64,000 nt of DNA from Arenicellales bacterium (lineage in GTDB: Bacteria; Pseudomonadota; Gammaproteobacteria; Arenicellales; JAHEKD01). How positions within the stretch are numbered: position 1 is the first letter of the stretch; every line of letters starts with the position of its first letter. Below the pieces are notes generated by a model. It saw only the letters and a program-made list of their open reading frames with translations. It searched no databases and was not told the origin of the DNA. The stretch covers positions 483,610 through 547,609 of the forward strand of contig JANQSD010000001.1 in assembly GCA_028284225.1 (NCBI GenBank), written 5' to 3'. The position numbers and the translations under genes were made by a program. This document shows positions 34,582 through 42,731 of the stretch, in pieces.

Positions 34582-35274
34582 TTATCCGTTTACCGCCAAA
34601 TCTGACTCAAACGGTAATGCATCGGGAATTACAAACATTTCCATGCGTTTACGCGATAATTCCCAATGTTCCAATGAGATCGTAGCAGCCCGGTCTTCAT
34701 CGCCATTTTCAATTGCTTTGATGATTTGGTCATGTTGCCTGGCTGCCTGGTTCAAGTACTTTTTCATCTGCTCATCTTTAGGGCGATAAAAGGTTTGAGC
34801 AATACGAGCATGATCAATCAATAGTCGCTGTAAGCTGGGCTGAATATATTTGTTGTCGGCCATTTCGCCAGTAATAGAATGAAAACAGTCATTATAGAAG
34901 GCCATTTTGTCTGGATTATTAGCTTTGACGGCTTGTTTAAATTTTGTTTGAGCTGCTTTTAAATCCTTAATTTGATTTGCGGTTGCATTTTTTACTGCTA
35001 AACGGCCGATGGTTGAATAAATCAACGGGGCCACAAGATAAAAATCACGCAATGTTTTATGGTTCATAGATGAGACTGATGCACCACGATTATTGATGAT
35101 TTCAATATAGCCTTCACCAGCCAGGCGACGAAATACTTCGCGCACAGGTGTTCTCGACAGTCCATATTCGCTGCTGATTTTGACCTCATCAAGGTCTATT
35201 CCCGGTTCTAAATCCAGAGTTAGAATTCGCTTCTTTAAATCCAGGTAAAGAGTATCTTTACTGTTGTTTGACAT
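34582..35274 (-). CDS. GntR-family regulator with FCD-type effector domain
   Basis: 230 aa from ATG 35274. The N-terminal winged HTH has LDLKKRILTLDLEPGIDLDEVKISSEYGLSRTPVREVFRRLAGEGYIE; the helical C-terminal domain (about 80-215) contains a metal/ligand pocket (NDCFHS, HARIAQ, QHDQIIKAI). It lies between the leftward FAD/ALDH/DHDPS genes and the rightward SDR-epimerase-methyltransferase genes, so it is the likely repressor of both. Its start is 18 bp from TTGTATACAA, a typical site for this class. A TTG-initiated longer form (35301) is less likely because it would swallow the site. Confidence 0.9.
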   Translation of the reverse strand: MSNNSKDTLYLDLKKRILTLDLEPGIDLDEVKISSEYGLSRTPVREVFRRLAGEGYIEIINNRGASVSSMNHKTLRDFYLVAPLIYSTIGRLAVKNATANQIKDLKAAQTKFKQAVKANNPDKMAFYNDCFHSITGEMADNKYIQPSLQRLLIDHARIAQTFYRPKDEQMKKYLNQAARQHDQIIKAIENGDEDRAATISLEHWELSRKRMEMFVIPDALPFESDLAVNG

Positions 35275-35291
35275 CTGCTTATAGCTAAAAA

Positions 35292-35301
35292 TTGTATACA
35301 A
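35292..35301. promoter_or_regulatory. GntR operator TTGTATACAA in the divergent promoter
   Basis: This perfect 10-bp palindrome (12 bp as ATTGTATACAAT, 35291-35302) lies 18 bp upstream of the GntR start and about 70 bp before the divergent SDR gene. Two near-identical sites lie directly before the methyltransferase gene at 38279-38299. Confidence 0.75.
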
Positions 35302-35368
35302 TAAGTATTATAATAGTCTAAAATCGAGAAGTCATTAATAAATTTATTGTTTCAGGTAAACACAGGCA

Positions 35369-36136
35369 ATGGAGCGGTTTAAAGGTCAAGTTGCGTTAAT
35401 AACAGGCGCTTGTGGAGGTATAGGTCAGGCTATAGCTCGAAAACTAGGTTCAGAAGGTGCATATTTAATACTTGCTGATCAATCTGCCGATAGTTTGGCC
35501 TCGCTAGTGTCAGAGTTACAACAATCTGAAGTGCAAGTAGAAACAATTGTCGGGAATTTACTGAACAACGATTATTGTGACCAGTTACCGAACAAAGCTT
35601 TTGCGATGGCCGGACGCTTGGATATTATTGCTAACAATGCCGGGTTAATGCGCCGAGGAGCCATTACCGATAGCAGCGATGATGATTACGCTTTGTCGTT
35701 TGCTATTAATGTAGAAGCACCATTTCGGATTTGCCGGGCAGCAATACCAATCATGGCACAAGCAGGTGGAGGCTGTATTGTAAATACAGCATCTTGCTGG
35801 GGGCTTTATCCGGGGCCGGATCACGTTATTTATTGCATGACTAAAAGTGCGCTGGCAACGATGACAAAATGCCTGGGCCGGGATCATGCCCATCAGAATA
35901 TTCGTGTTAATGCCGTATGCCCAAATGAAGTAGATACTCCGATGCTGCGCACAGGCTTTAAAATCCGCGGTCTTGATCCAGATAAAGCCATTGATACGTT
36001 GAACAGATCAGTTCCGATCGGCCGAATAGCACAGCCACAGGAAATAGCAGATGTTGTTGCTTTTCTGGCCTCAGATGAATCGAGCTATATGTGTGGAGCA
36101 TGTGTAGAAGTAAATGGTGCCAAACCGGTATATTAA
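35369..36136 (+). CDS. Short-chain dehydrogenase/reductase
   Basis: 255 aa classical SDR: cofactor motif TGACGGIG near 11-18, acidic residue in LILADQS suggesting NAD(H), NNAG, catalytic S in VNTASCWG and YCMTK (YxxxK). The C-terminal AFLASDESSYMCGACVEVNGA is typical. It is the first gene of the rightward operon from the GntR promoter, ahead of a second SDR and the HpbD-like epimerase. Its substrate may be an alcohol or hydroxy-acid intermediate of the pathway. Confidence 0.9.
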   Translation: MERFKGQVALITGACGGIGQAIARKLGSEGAYLILADQSADSLASLVSELQQSEVQVETIVGNLLNNDYCDQLPNKAFAMAGRLDIIANNAGLMRRGAITDSSDDDYALSFAINVEAPFRICRAAIPIMAQAGGGCIVNTASCWGLYPGPDHVIYCMTKSALATMTKCLGRDHAHQNIRVNAVCPNEVDTPMLRTGFKIRGLDPDKAIDTLNRSVPIGRIAQPQEIADVVAFLASDESSYMCGACVEVNGAKPVY

Positions 36137-36147
36137 CCAAACACGTC

Positions 36148-36179
36148 GTCCCGGGAAGCCCAAAGAGCTTGTCCGGGAC
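36148..36179. repeat. Palindromic unit GTCCCGG...CCGGGAC between the SDR genes
   Basis: GTCCCGG (36148-36154) and CCGGGAC (36173-36179) enclose an 18-base loop with inner pairing AAGCCC/GAGCTT. It is a REP-like element inside the operon and could also act as an attenuator. Confidence 0.5.
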
Positions 36180-36219
36180 CTTCATGAGAAGTAACTAACA
36201 ACCTTATAAATTTTTGGTC

Positions 36220-36954
36220 ATGAATGATTTCAAAAACAAAACAATACTAATCACCGGTGCCTCAAGAGGTATCGGTCTGGCCTGTGCAAAGGAATTTGCT
36301 GAACGAGGAGCTACTGTAATCACGGCACAGCGTGGTAAAGCTGATGAATTCACGGTTATTCAGGCCGATTTTGCAGATACTGATTGCCCTGAAAAAGTAG
36401 TTGCTGAAGTTGTCAATCAAACAGTTCACCTCGATGTATTAATCAACAACGCCGGAGTCATGTTTGAGGCCACAGCCGAACAAATGCACATTGATGACTG
36501 GCAAAAAACCCTGACCATCAACTTGACCATTCCTTTTTTGTTAATAAAACATGCATTGCCTCATCTGCGCCAGTCACAGGGCAGCATCGTCAACATCGGT
36601 TCTATAGAGGGTTTAGGTTCAAACCCCAGGCATGCTGCTTATTGTGCCTCAAAATCGGGATTGCACGGCTTAACCAAAGCAATTGCTGTTGATTGTGGTG
36701 CAGACGGCGTGCGCTGTAATGCAGTTGCGCCGGGCTGGATTGATACAGAGCTTAATGAAGCCTTTATTGAATCCATGGAAGATCCACAGATTTTTCGTAA
36801 GTCGATTGGCAAAATTCATCCTTTGAACCGCACCGGAACACCTGAAGAAGTTGCCAAATTAGTTTGCTTTTTAGCAAGTGATGAGGCAAGTTTTATCACT
36901 GGCCAAATTTATACCGTTGATGGCGGCCGCACTTCAAAACTATCATTACCCTGA
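36220..36954 (+). CDS. Short-chain dehydrogenase/reductase (second copy)
   Basis: 244 aa classical SDR from ATG 36220: TGASRGIG (about 12-19), INNAGVMF, VNIGSIEG, YCASK (YxxxK) and LASDEASFITGQIYTVDGGRT. It is divergent from the first SDR and so not a recent duplicate. It starts 83 bp after the first SDR and ends 9 bp before the epimerase gene. TTG at 36214 is a less likely start. Confidence 0.9.
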   Translation: MNDFKNKTILITGASRGIGLACAKEFAERGATVITAQRGKADEFTVIQADFADTDCPEKVVAEVVNQTVHLDVLINNAGVMFEATAEQMHIDDWQKTLTINLTIPFLLIKHALPHLRQSQGSIVNIGSIEGLGSNPRHAAYCASKSGLHGLTKAIAVDCGADGVRCNAVAPGWIDTELNEAFIESMEDPQIFRKSIGKIHPLNRTGTPEEVAKLVCFLASDEASFITGQIYTVDGGRTSKLSLP

Positions 36955-36963
36955 AAGTAAATC

Positions 36964-38070
36964 ATGAAAATAGCTGAAATTCATGTTTATCAACATGACC
37001 TGCCGGTCACCAATGGCCCTTATAAGATGGCGAACGCCAGTGTTGATTTTCTGGATACAACTATAGTGGAAATCATTACCTCTGCCGGGGTGGTCGGCTA
37101 TGGTGAAACCTGCCCGGTCGGACCCACTTATCAACCTCAGCACGCTCTGGGGGCCAGAGCGGCACTGGAACAACTGGTCCCGGCACTTATTGGTGAAAAT
37201 CCGTTACTGGTATCCAATTTACACCAACTAATGGATTTAAATCTAAATGGACATAATTATGCTAAAGCGGCTGTCGATATAGCGCTGTGGGATCTGATGG
37301 GTAAACATTTTAATTTACCTGTTTGTGATTTATTAGGCGGTGCACAGCTTGAAAAAGTCCCTTCATATTATGCAACAAGCGTGGCTGAGCCTGATGAAGT
37401 TGCACGAATCGCCAAAGAAAAAGTATCTGAGGGTTTTCCAAGGTTACAGATAAAAGTTGGCGGCAGACCCATTGAACTGGATATTGAGACGGTAAAAAAA
37501 GTTTGGGAAACGATCGGCCATAAGGCACGCTTGGTTGCTGATGCTAATCGTGGTTGGACCAGTAAAGATGCTGTTATTTTTTCAAATGCCTGTAGAGACA
37601 TTCCGGTTATCCTGGAGCAACCGTGCAATAGTATTACTGAAATTGAATCAGTAAGATCACGGCTTAATCATCCAGTATATCTTGATGAAAATACTGAAAA
37701 CCTGAGTGTGATTCTCGATGTGACTGGACGCGGAATTTGTGATGGCTTTGGATTGAAGGTCACACGGCTAGGCGGCTTGAGTATAATGAGAACAGTGCGA
37801 GAAATATGTCTGGCCAAATCAATGCCGCATACCTGTGATGACTCCTGGGGCGGTGATATTATTGCAGCTGCTTGCACACATATCGGTGCTACCGTTGAAC
37901 CGCGATTAAATGAAGGTGTCTGGATAGCCGCGCCATATATTGATCATCATTACGACCAGGAACATCCCATCAGGATAGAGCAGGGTTACATCAAAGTGTC
38001 TAATGGGCCAGGCTTAGGTGTTGTTCCTAATACAACATTATTTGGTGAGCCGGTTTTGTCTTTTAACTAA
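36964..38070 (+). CDS. hpbD: 4-hydroxyproline betaine / proline betaine 2-epimerase homologue (HpbD/HypF)
   Basis: 368 aa enolase-superfamily enzyme. From memory of the characterised HpbD sequence, long blocks agree almost exactly: [75 protein letters not shown] and [25 protein letters not shown]. Acid/base lysines K164 and K265 and metal ligands D193, E218 and D241 are in place, so a 1,1-proton-transfer (epimerase) reaction is expected. HpbD epimerises the alpha carbon of hydroxyproline betaine and proline betaine as the first catabolic step. It lies third in the GntR-controlled operon, 239 bp before the MttB-like gene. Confidence 0.85.
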   Translation: MKIAEIHVYQHDLPVTNGPYKMANASVDFLDTTIVEIITSAGVVGYGETCPVGPTYQPQHALGARAALEQLVPALIGENPLLVSNLHQLMDLNLNGHNYAKAAVDIALWDLMGKHFNLPVCDLLGGAQLEKVPSYYATSVAEPDEVARIAKEKVSEGFPRLQIKVGGRPIELDIETVKKVWETIGHKARLVADANRGWTSKDAVIFSNACRDIPVILEQPCNSITEIESVRSRLNHPVYLDENTENLSVILDVTGRGICDGFGLKVTRLGGLSIMRTVREICLAKSMPHTCDDSWGGDIIAAACTHIGATVEPRLNEGVWIAAPYIDHHYDQEHPIRIEQGYIKVSNGPGLGVVPNTTLFGEPVLSFN

Positions 38071-38114
38071 ACCAAACGTCATCCAAAAATAACTTGTTGC
38101 GTGTCTTATAGGCA

Positions 38115-38145
38115 GTCATTCTGAGACAGTAGTCGAAGAATCTCC
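38115..38145. repeat. REP-like palindrome in the hpbD-mttB gap
   Basis: GTCATTCTGAGA and GAAGAATCTCC form an imperfect inverted repeat around AGTAGTC. A second loose unit with AGATCCTTCC...CAGGATCAC follows at about 38181-38220. The AGAATCTC arm recurs in other gaps of the window. Confidence 0.55.
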
Positions 38146-38278
38146 ATTAAACCAGCAACACGCTTAGATCACCACGCCATCTGTAACAGATCCTTCCTCG
38201 TTCCACTCATCAGGATCACAGTAACGAGTTCGAGGATAAAAAAATATTTTCTTTGCGAGGTACTGGATGTACAATAAT

Positions 38279-38300
38279 ATGTATACAAATTGTATTCAAT
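38279..38300. promoter_or_regulatory. Double GntR-type site directly before mttB
   Basis: ATGTATACAA (38279-38288) and TTGTATTCAA (38290-38299) each match the TTGTATACAA operator of the GntR gene at 9 of 10 positions and lie head to tail. They end 10 bp before the ATG of the methyltransferase gene, so occupancy would block transcription or initiation there. Confidence 0.7.
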
Positions 38301-38309
38301 GGTGAATCG

Positions 38310-39836
38310 ATGGAAGAAAATATACGTCGTGGTGGACGGGGAGCACGCCGTCAATTAAGACAAAATAAGGTTGAAAGTATGCTGCCGCAGTTAACCCGGG
38401 GTATACCTTATGTTGAGCTGGCTTCTGAAGAACAGGTTGAGCGTATTCACAACGCCTCGATGGATATTCTTGAAAATGTCGGTGTTGATTTCCGTGATCC
38501 GACGGCATTAAAAGACTGGCAAGGGATTGGGGCTAAAGTCGATGGTGAGCGGGTTTACCTTGACCGTGGCCTAATTATGGACTTGGTTAAATCTATTCCG
38601 GCAGAAATTACACTTCACGCTCGTGACCCGCAAAAAACTGTGTCGCTGGGCAAGGGTAAATCGATTTTCGTGCCTATGACAGGTGCTCCATTTATCCGGG
38701 ATTTAAATGATGACCGGCGTTGGGGAACGCTGAAGGATTTAAATGATTTCCACAAGCTTTCGCACATTCTTCCGGCACTTCATTCTACAGCACATGTTAT
38801 TTGTGAACCGATGGACATCGCCGTCGGTCATCGTCACCTCTGGATTACATATTCGTCCATGAAGCATTCTGACAAAACCTTTATGGGAATGACCACTTCG
38901 GGTAAGCGTGCGGAAGACGTGATCGATATGTGTAAAATCATGTTCGGCCAGGATTATCTAGAAACTCATGCGGTCACTACCGGTAACGTTAATGGCAATT
39001 CACCATTAGTGTGGGATGAAACCATGCTTGGTGCCTTGCGAGCATTTAGTCGAAATATGCAACCGGTTTTATGTTCGCCATTTGTATTAGGGGGTGCCAA
39101 TACACCGGCTTCAACGGCTGCGACAGTCGCACAGTTGAACGCAGAAGCACTTTCCGCATTAGCTTATACGCAGGTTGTAAGAAAAGGTGCACCTGCAATT
39201 TACGGTCATTATCTGTCGACAGTTTCTATGCAATCCGGTGCACCTATGGCTGGCACGCCCGAAATCAGTTTGATGAATTATTTGATCGGGCAAATGGCAC
39301 GTTATTATGATGTGCCATGGCGAACTTCAAATACACTTGGCGGTGCAAAAACCTTTGATGCCCAGGCAGGTTATGAGAGTGCAACAACTTTGATGGCTGT
39401 TTGTCATGCGGGTGCTAATTACATCTGGCATTCGGCAGGCTGGAATGAAGCCGGTATGCATGTATCTATGGCTAAATTTGTTGTCGATGCAGAACAATGT
39501 GCCATGGCTTATCGTATGACCGAAGGCGTTAAGTGGGACGATTTTGATCAAGCTTTGGCTGCTGTGCCGGATATTGGCCCAGGAGGGCATTATTTGGGTC
39601 ATCCATATACGCAATCCAATTTTGAAACCGCATTTTTTATGCCTAAATTGTTTGATAACAATTCCTTTGAACAATGGCAGGCAGAAGGTCAAAAAGAAAT
39701 TACAGAAAGGGCACTTGGCTATGCTGATAAGCAATTGAAAAGCTATCAACAACCGGATTTAGACCCGGCTATAGATGAAGCCTTGCTTGAATACATTGCC
39801 AAGCGCGAAAAAGAAACTCCGGGAGATGTGACTTAA
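38310..39836 (+). CDS. MttB-family (trimethylamine methyltransferase-like) protein without pyrrolysine
   Basis: 508 aa from ATG 38310 (GGTGA 5 bases upstream); the longer TTG frame would run through the operators. It is a full-length MttB superfamily TIM barrel: YVELASEEQVERIHNASMDILENVGVDF at the N-terminus, then HLWITYSSMKHSDKTFMGMTTSG, GNVNGNSPLVWDETMLGALRAF, and a C-terminal GPGGHYLGHPYTQSNFETAFFMP..FDNNSFEQWQ. The frame has no internal amber codon, so it belongs to the non-Pyl group. Characterised members of that group demethylate glycine betaine (MtgB) or proline betaine (MtpB) onto a corrinoid protein. Next to an HpbD homologue, (hydroxy)proline betaine is the likely methyl donor. No corrinoid protein is encoded in the window. 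Confidence 0.88.
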   Translation: MEENIRRGGRGARRQLRQNKVESMLPQLTRGIPYVELASEEQVERIHNASMDILENVGVDFRDPTALKDWQGIGAKVDGERVYLDRGLIMDLVKSIPAEITLHARDPQKTVSLGKGKSIFVPMTGAPFIRDLNDDRRWGTLKDLNDFHKLSHILPALHSTAHVICEPMDIAVGHRHLWITYSSMKHSDKTFMGMTTSGKRAEDVIDMCKIMFGQDYLETHAVTTGNVNGNSPLVWDETMLGALRAFSRNMQPVLCSPFVLGGANTPASTAATVAQLNAEALSALAYTQVVRKGAPAIYGHYLSTVSMQSGAPMAGTPEISLMNYLIGQMARYYDVPWRTSNTLGGAKTFDAQAGYESATTLMAVCHAGANYIWHSAGWNEAGMHVSMAKFVVDAEQCAMAYRMTEGVKWDDFDQALAAVPDIGPGGHYLGHPYTQSNFETAFFMPKLFDNNSFEQWQAEGQKEITERALGYADKQLKSYQQPDLDPAIDEALLEYIAKREKETPGDVT

Positions 39837-40157
39837 ACATCTTCCGCGTTTGTTTTGAAATATCATAAATTAGATTTCTATTATTCCGTTGAAAATTTTG
39901 AAATAAGCTCGGAGTGAATTTTCATTAATCCAGCTCGTTATTGGACTTTAAACTTGATTTCACTATTTTGACGGATCTTGCCCAGCGTAAATTGTTGGTC
40001 AATTAACCCGTAAGATTAGTAATTTGACCCAATTTATTGATCTATTAAAAGCTTACACTGTAAATATCTGAAAGTGTTTGATGTCTTTCAGGAAACATAG
40101 CAGATCTATACGGTGAAGTTATAGAGTTAATAATAAGTAGGATTAAAAGGAGATTTT
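39837..40157 (+). other. 321-bp gene-free leader before the 106-aa gene
   Basis: AT-rich, no ORF. It forms the first part of the segment lying between mttB and the detached copy of its 3' end (40499-40546). It presumably carries the promoter of the 106-aa gene; no GntR-type TTGTATACAA site was seen in it. Confidence 0.5.
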
Positions 40158-40478
40158 ATGGCTGTAGTCAATATTACACCTCAAGATGGTATTCGTCACT
40201 TTGCCGTTAATACTGTGCCTGGGAAAATGCATGTGTATTGCATAGGTCCTGGTGAAACCGGTTATGTGATTCAGATCGGCGAAGGTGAGCCAACTGAACA
40301 TTATATCAACGCTGGGCATACGGACACGTATGATATCAACGGTCAAGCTTTTATGTTCCGTAACTACGGGCCGAGTACACTACAACTTCTTTGGACCACT
40401 GCTGTGGCTCTGGATGAAGTTTCTAATCCAGCAGGATCTGATGATGAGGCACGTTTCCAATCGATAAGAAAAAATTAA
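40158..40478 (+). CDS. Conserved-looking small protein of unknown function, 106 aa
   Basis: Strong ribosome-binding site (AAAAGGAG) 7 bases before ATG. The sequence is soluble, acidic and beta-rich with many glycines (KMHVYCIGPGETGYVIQIG, HYINAGHTDTYDINGQAFMF, NYGPSTLQLLW), suggesting a compact cupin- or jelly-roll-like domain; no signal peptide or membrane segment. No family is recognised. It lies downstream of the MttB-like gene and inside a segment bounded by mttB 3'-end copies. A helper, chaperone or ligand-binding role for the methyltransferase is possible but unproven. Confidence 0.7.
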   Translation: MAVVNITPQDGIRHFAVNTVPGKMHVYCIGPGETGYVIQIGEGEPTEHYINAGHTDTYDINGQAFMFRNYGPSTLQLLWTTAVALDEVSNPAGSDDEARFQSIRKN

Positions 40479-40498
40479 GATAATAGTGTTTACGGAAT

Positions 40499-40546
40499 GA
40501 ATGCATGGCAAAGCGCTAAAAAGAAACCCCAGTAGATGTAACTTAG
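40499..40546 (+). pseudogene. Decayed duplicate of the mttB 3' end
   Basis: These 48 bases match 39789-39836, the last 16 codons of mttB, at 39 of 48 positions without gaps. Translated in the same frame it gives ECMAKR-stop-KETPVDVT-stop against EYIAKREKETPGDVT-stop. It is a direct repeat and contains one internal stop codon. Confidence 0.8.
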
Positions 40547-40705
40547 TTTCTACTGGACAAAAGATTTATTTTGAAAGTAAACCAAGAGCTAGAAGAACTT
40601 TTGCTTCGCTGAATAGATTTTAGTAGTAGTGCATTATTTTCCTAATAGTCATCTCTACAAGTAAGGGATCTTGTAAAATTTACCCTCACTTAAATAGTAA
40701 AAGTA

Positions 40706-41743
40706 ATGCAAGTGCGTAGCAAACTTCAATTAAAGGGCAAACGAATCACGGTTGCTATTGACGAGGTTATTAAGCTTGTTACGGGAATATTCTGTCATGC
40801 TGGTTGTTCAGAAAAAGTTGCTAGAGAAGTGTCAGAACATTTAGCTGATTCCGATCTTTGTGGGGTAGAGTCACATGGTTTAATGCGTACTTTACAATAC
40901 GTGGATCAATTTGAAAGTGACTACATGAAAGCGGGTGCTGAGCCAGAAATTGTTATTAATAAGTTTGGTGCTGTAGAAGTAGATGGAAATGGGGGTATCG
41001 GTATTCCGGCTATGAATATCGCTACCGAACATGTATGTCAAAGGGCAAAAGAAAACGGTACTGCAGCGATCGCAATACGTAATGTCGGACATACTGGTCG
41101 CATTGGGGCTTTTTCTGAGCAAGCTGCTGACAACGGAATGTTAGCTATTATTATCGGTTGTGGTGGTCGGGTAAATTGGCGTCAGGTCGCACCATATGGA
41201 GGGTGCAAAGCGATTTTACCCACTAACCCTTATAGTATTGGTATACCCGGAGGTGACCGTGGACCGGTAGTATTAGACTTTGCAACATCTAAAATTGCCG
41301 GTGGCTGGATTTATGCAGCACGCAGTGCTGACGCTTTATTGCCCGATAACGTATTGATGAACTCACAAGGTGAAATCAGCCGCGACCCTGAAGATTACTT
41401 CCGTGGTGGTGCGATTTTACCTGCCGGCGGCGCAAAAGGTTACGCGTTATCAGTGGTCGCTGAAGTTATTGCTGATGCCATGTTGGGACCTGTTACAACG
41501 GAAGGTTCCTGGCTAATGATTGCCCTGGATACCACTCGCTATCGCGATCCACGCACCATGCAAATCATCGCTGAAGAAATTCTTGCCGAGCTACGTGATT
41601 GTCCCCCAGCACCGGGTTTTGACAAGGTCGAAGTTCCCGGCGAACGTGAACGTGACTATCGAGAGAAAATGAAAAGTAAGGGTATATGCTTGCCTGAGCA
41701 GACTTGGCAGCAGATTCTTGCTTTGTCTGATCAGTTCAATTAA
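40706..41743 (+). CDS. Ldh2/malate-lactate dehydrogenase family oxidoreductase
   Basis: 345 aa NAD(P)H-dependent enzyme of the non-Rossmann LDH2/MDH2 fold: CGVESHGLMRTLQYVDQF (substrate SHG), VDGNGGIGIPAM, AIAIRNVGHTGRIGAFSEQAA, PYGGCKAILPTNPYSIGIPGG, VLDFATSKIAGG and GAILPAGGAKGYALSVVAEVIA. Members reduce 2-oxo acids (malate, sulfolactate, ureidoglycolate) or cyclic imines (pyrroline/piperideine-2-carboxylate). Both sulfolactate and imine reduction would fit neighbouring genes; neither is proven. It stands alone on the plus strand, convergent with the hydantoinase operon. Confidence 0.88.
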   Translation: MQVRSKLQLKGKRITVAIDEVIKLVTGIFCHAGCSEKVAREVSEHLADSDLCGVESHGLMRTLQYVDQFESDYMKAGAEPEIVINKFGAVEVDGNGGIGIPAMNIATEHVCQRAKENGTAAIAIRNVGHTGRIGAFSEQAADNGMLAIIIGCGGRVNWRQVAPYGGCKAILPTNPYSIGIPGGDRGPVVLDFATSKIAGGWIYAARSADALLPDNVLMNSQGEISRDPEDYFRGGAILPAGGAKGYALSVVAEVIADAMLGPVTTEGSWLMIALDTTRYRDPRTMQIIAEEILAELRDCPPAPGFDKVEVPGERERDYREKMKSKGICLPEQTWQQILALSDQFN

Positions 41744-41766
41744 TTACGTTATTCTGACTTAAAAGT

Positions 41767-42729
41767 TCAATACCCACGCCCCGGATCAACGACATTCAAA
41801 AGCCGCTCGCTATTTCTCCATCGAGTCAGGTTAGCCGCAAACATCTCGGCGGAACGTTTTTCCCAGCCTTCGTAAACGCTTGAGCAGTGAGGCGAAATAA
41901 GTACATTAGAGTAATCCCATAATGGGTTATCGCCAGGTAAGGGTTCGGTTTCAAATACATCTAGACCTGCACCACCTAACAAGCCGTTATCCAAAGCATT
42001 GATCAAAGCTTTTTGCTGGACTATTCCACCGCGTGATACATCAATTAATATTGCTCCTGGTTTCATACTGGCAAATTCATCAACACCGATCATGCCTTCA
42101 GTTGATTTCAGCAGGGGCATACAGACCAAAGTGAAATCGGCCTGGGCAAAAGCACTATGTAATTGGTCGGTCGAATAAATTTCATCGACATGTTCAGTGG
42201 CTTTGACTCGGGCACGAACACCGATAACAGTCATGTCTAATGCCTTGGCTTTTTTAGCCATGGCCTGACCTGTTTTACCGAGGCCGAGTATTAACAAGGT
42301 TTTGCCATAGACAGGATTGACGGTTCGATACCGCCAGCGGTGATTGTGCTGGTCTTGTTGCAAACCCGGAATATCAAGAGAAAAGTACAGCATAACCCCC
42401 AATGCATATTCGGCCATCATATCGGCTGCGACGCCGGCTGTATTGGTAACAGTAATCTTACTTTTATCCCAGGGTAGTAAATGATTAACGCCGGAACCGG
42501 CATTAGAGACCCACTTGACCGACTCATGCTCAATCAAAATTGCTCGTGGAAATTCATCACTTGAAAACCGGCAGGTAAAGACTACTTCAGGGTTGAAATG
42601 ATTAACACAGGTTTGCAGACTTGAGTAATCTGTACACACCTCCGGCGATAAATCCGGGTGAGTGGTTTTAAGCACGCCCAATGCGAGTTCGGGTTGATCT
42701 GAGTGAATCAATACTTTTGGCTCAAGCAT
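41767..42729 (-). CDS. D-2-hydroxyacid dehydrogenase
   Basis: 320 aa, NAD-binding GLGKTG at 149-154. Catalytic R in VDVSRGGIV, E in FETEPLP and H in LISPHCSS complete the D-isomer 2-hydroxyacid dehydrogenase set (GhrA/SerA-like). It reduces a 2-oxo acid or oxidises a D-hydroxy acid. It is the last gene of the hydantoinase operon, 2 bp after the racemase-superfamily gene, so its substrate probably derives from the deaminated product of the aminotransferase in the same operon. Confidence 0.92.
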   Translation of the reverse strand: MLEPKVLIHSDQPELALGVLKTTHPDLSPEVCTDYSSLQTCVNHFNPEVVFTCRFSSDEFPRAILIEHESVKWVSNAGSGVNHLLPWDKSKITVTNTAGVAADMMAEYALGVMLYFSLDIPGLQQDQHNHRWRYRTVNPVYGKTLLILGLGKTGQAMAKKAKALDMTVIGVRARVKATEHVDEIYSTDQLHSAFAQADFTLVCMPLLKSTEGMIGVDEFASMKPGAILIDVSRGGIVQQKALINALDNGLLGGAGLDVFETEPLPGDNPLWDYSNVLISPHCSSVYEGWEKRSAEMFAANLTRWRNSERLLNVVDPGRGY

Positions 42730-42731
42730 TG

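Noticed and set aside
38253..38309. TTG-initiated N-terminal extension of the MttB homologue
   Set aside because: It would run through the GntR-type operators; ATG 38310 has a better ribosome-binding site.
39327..39752. 141-codon open frame on the minus strand
   Set aside because: It is antisense to the conserved MttB-family gene and resembles no protein.
38310..39836. Pyrrolysine-containing trimethylamine methyltransferase
   Set aside because: The frame is complete with no internal UAG codon and no pyl genes are seen.
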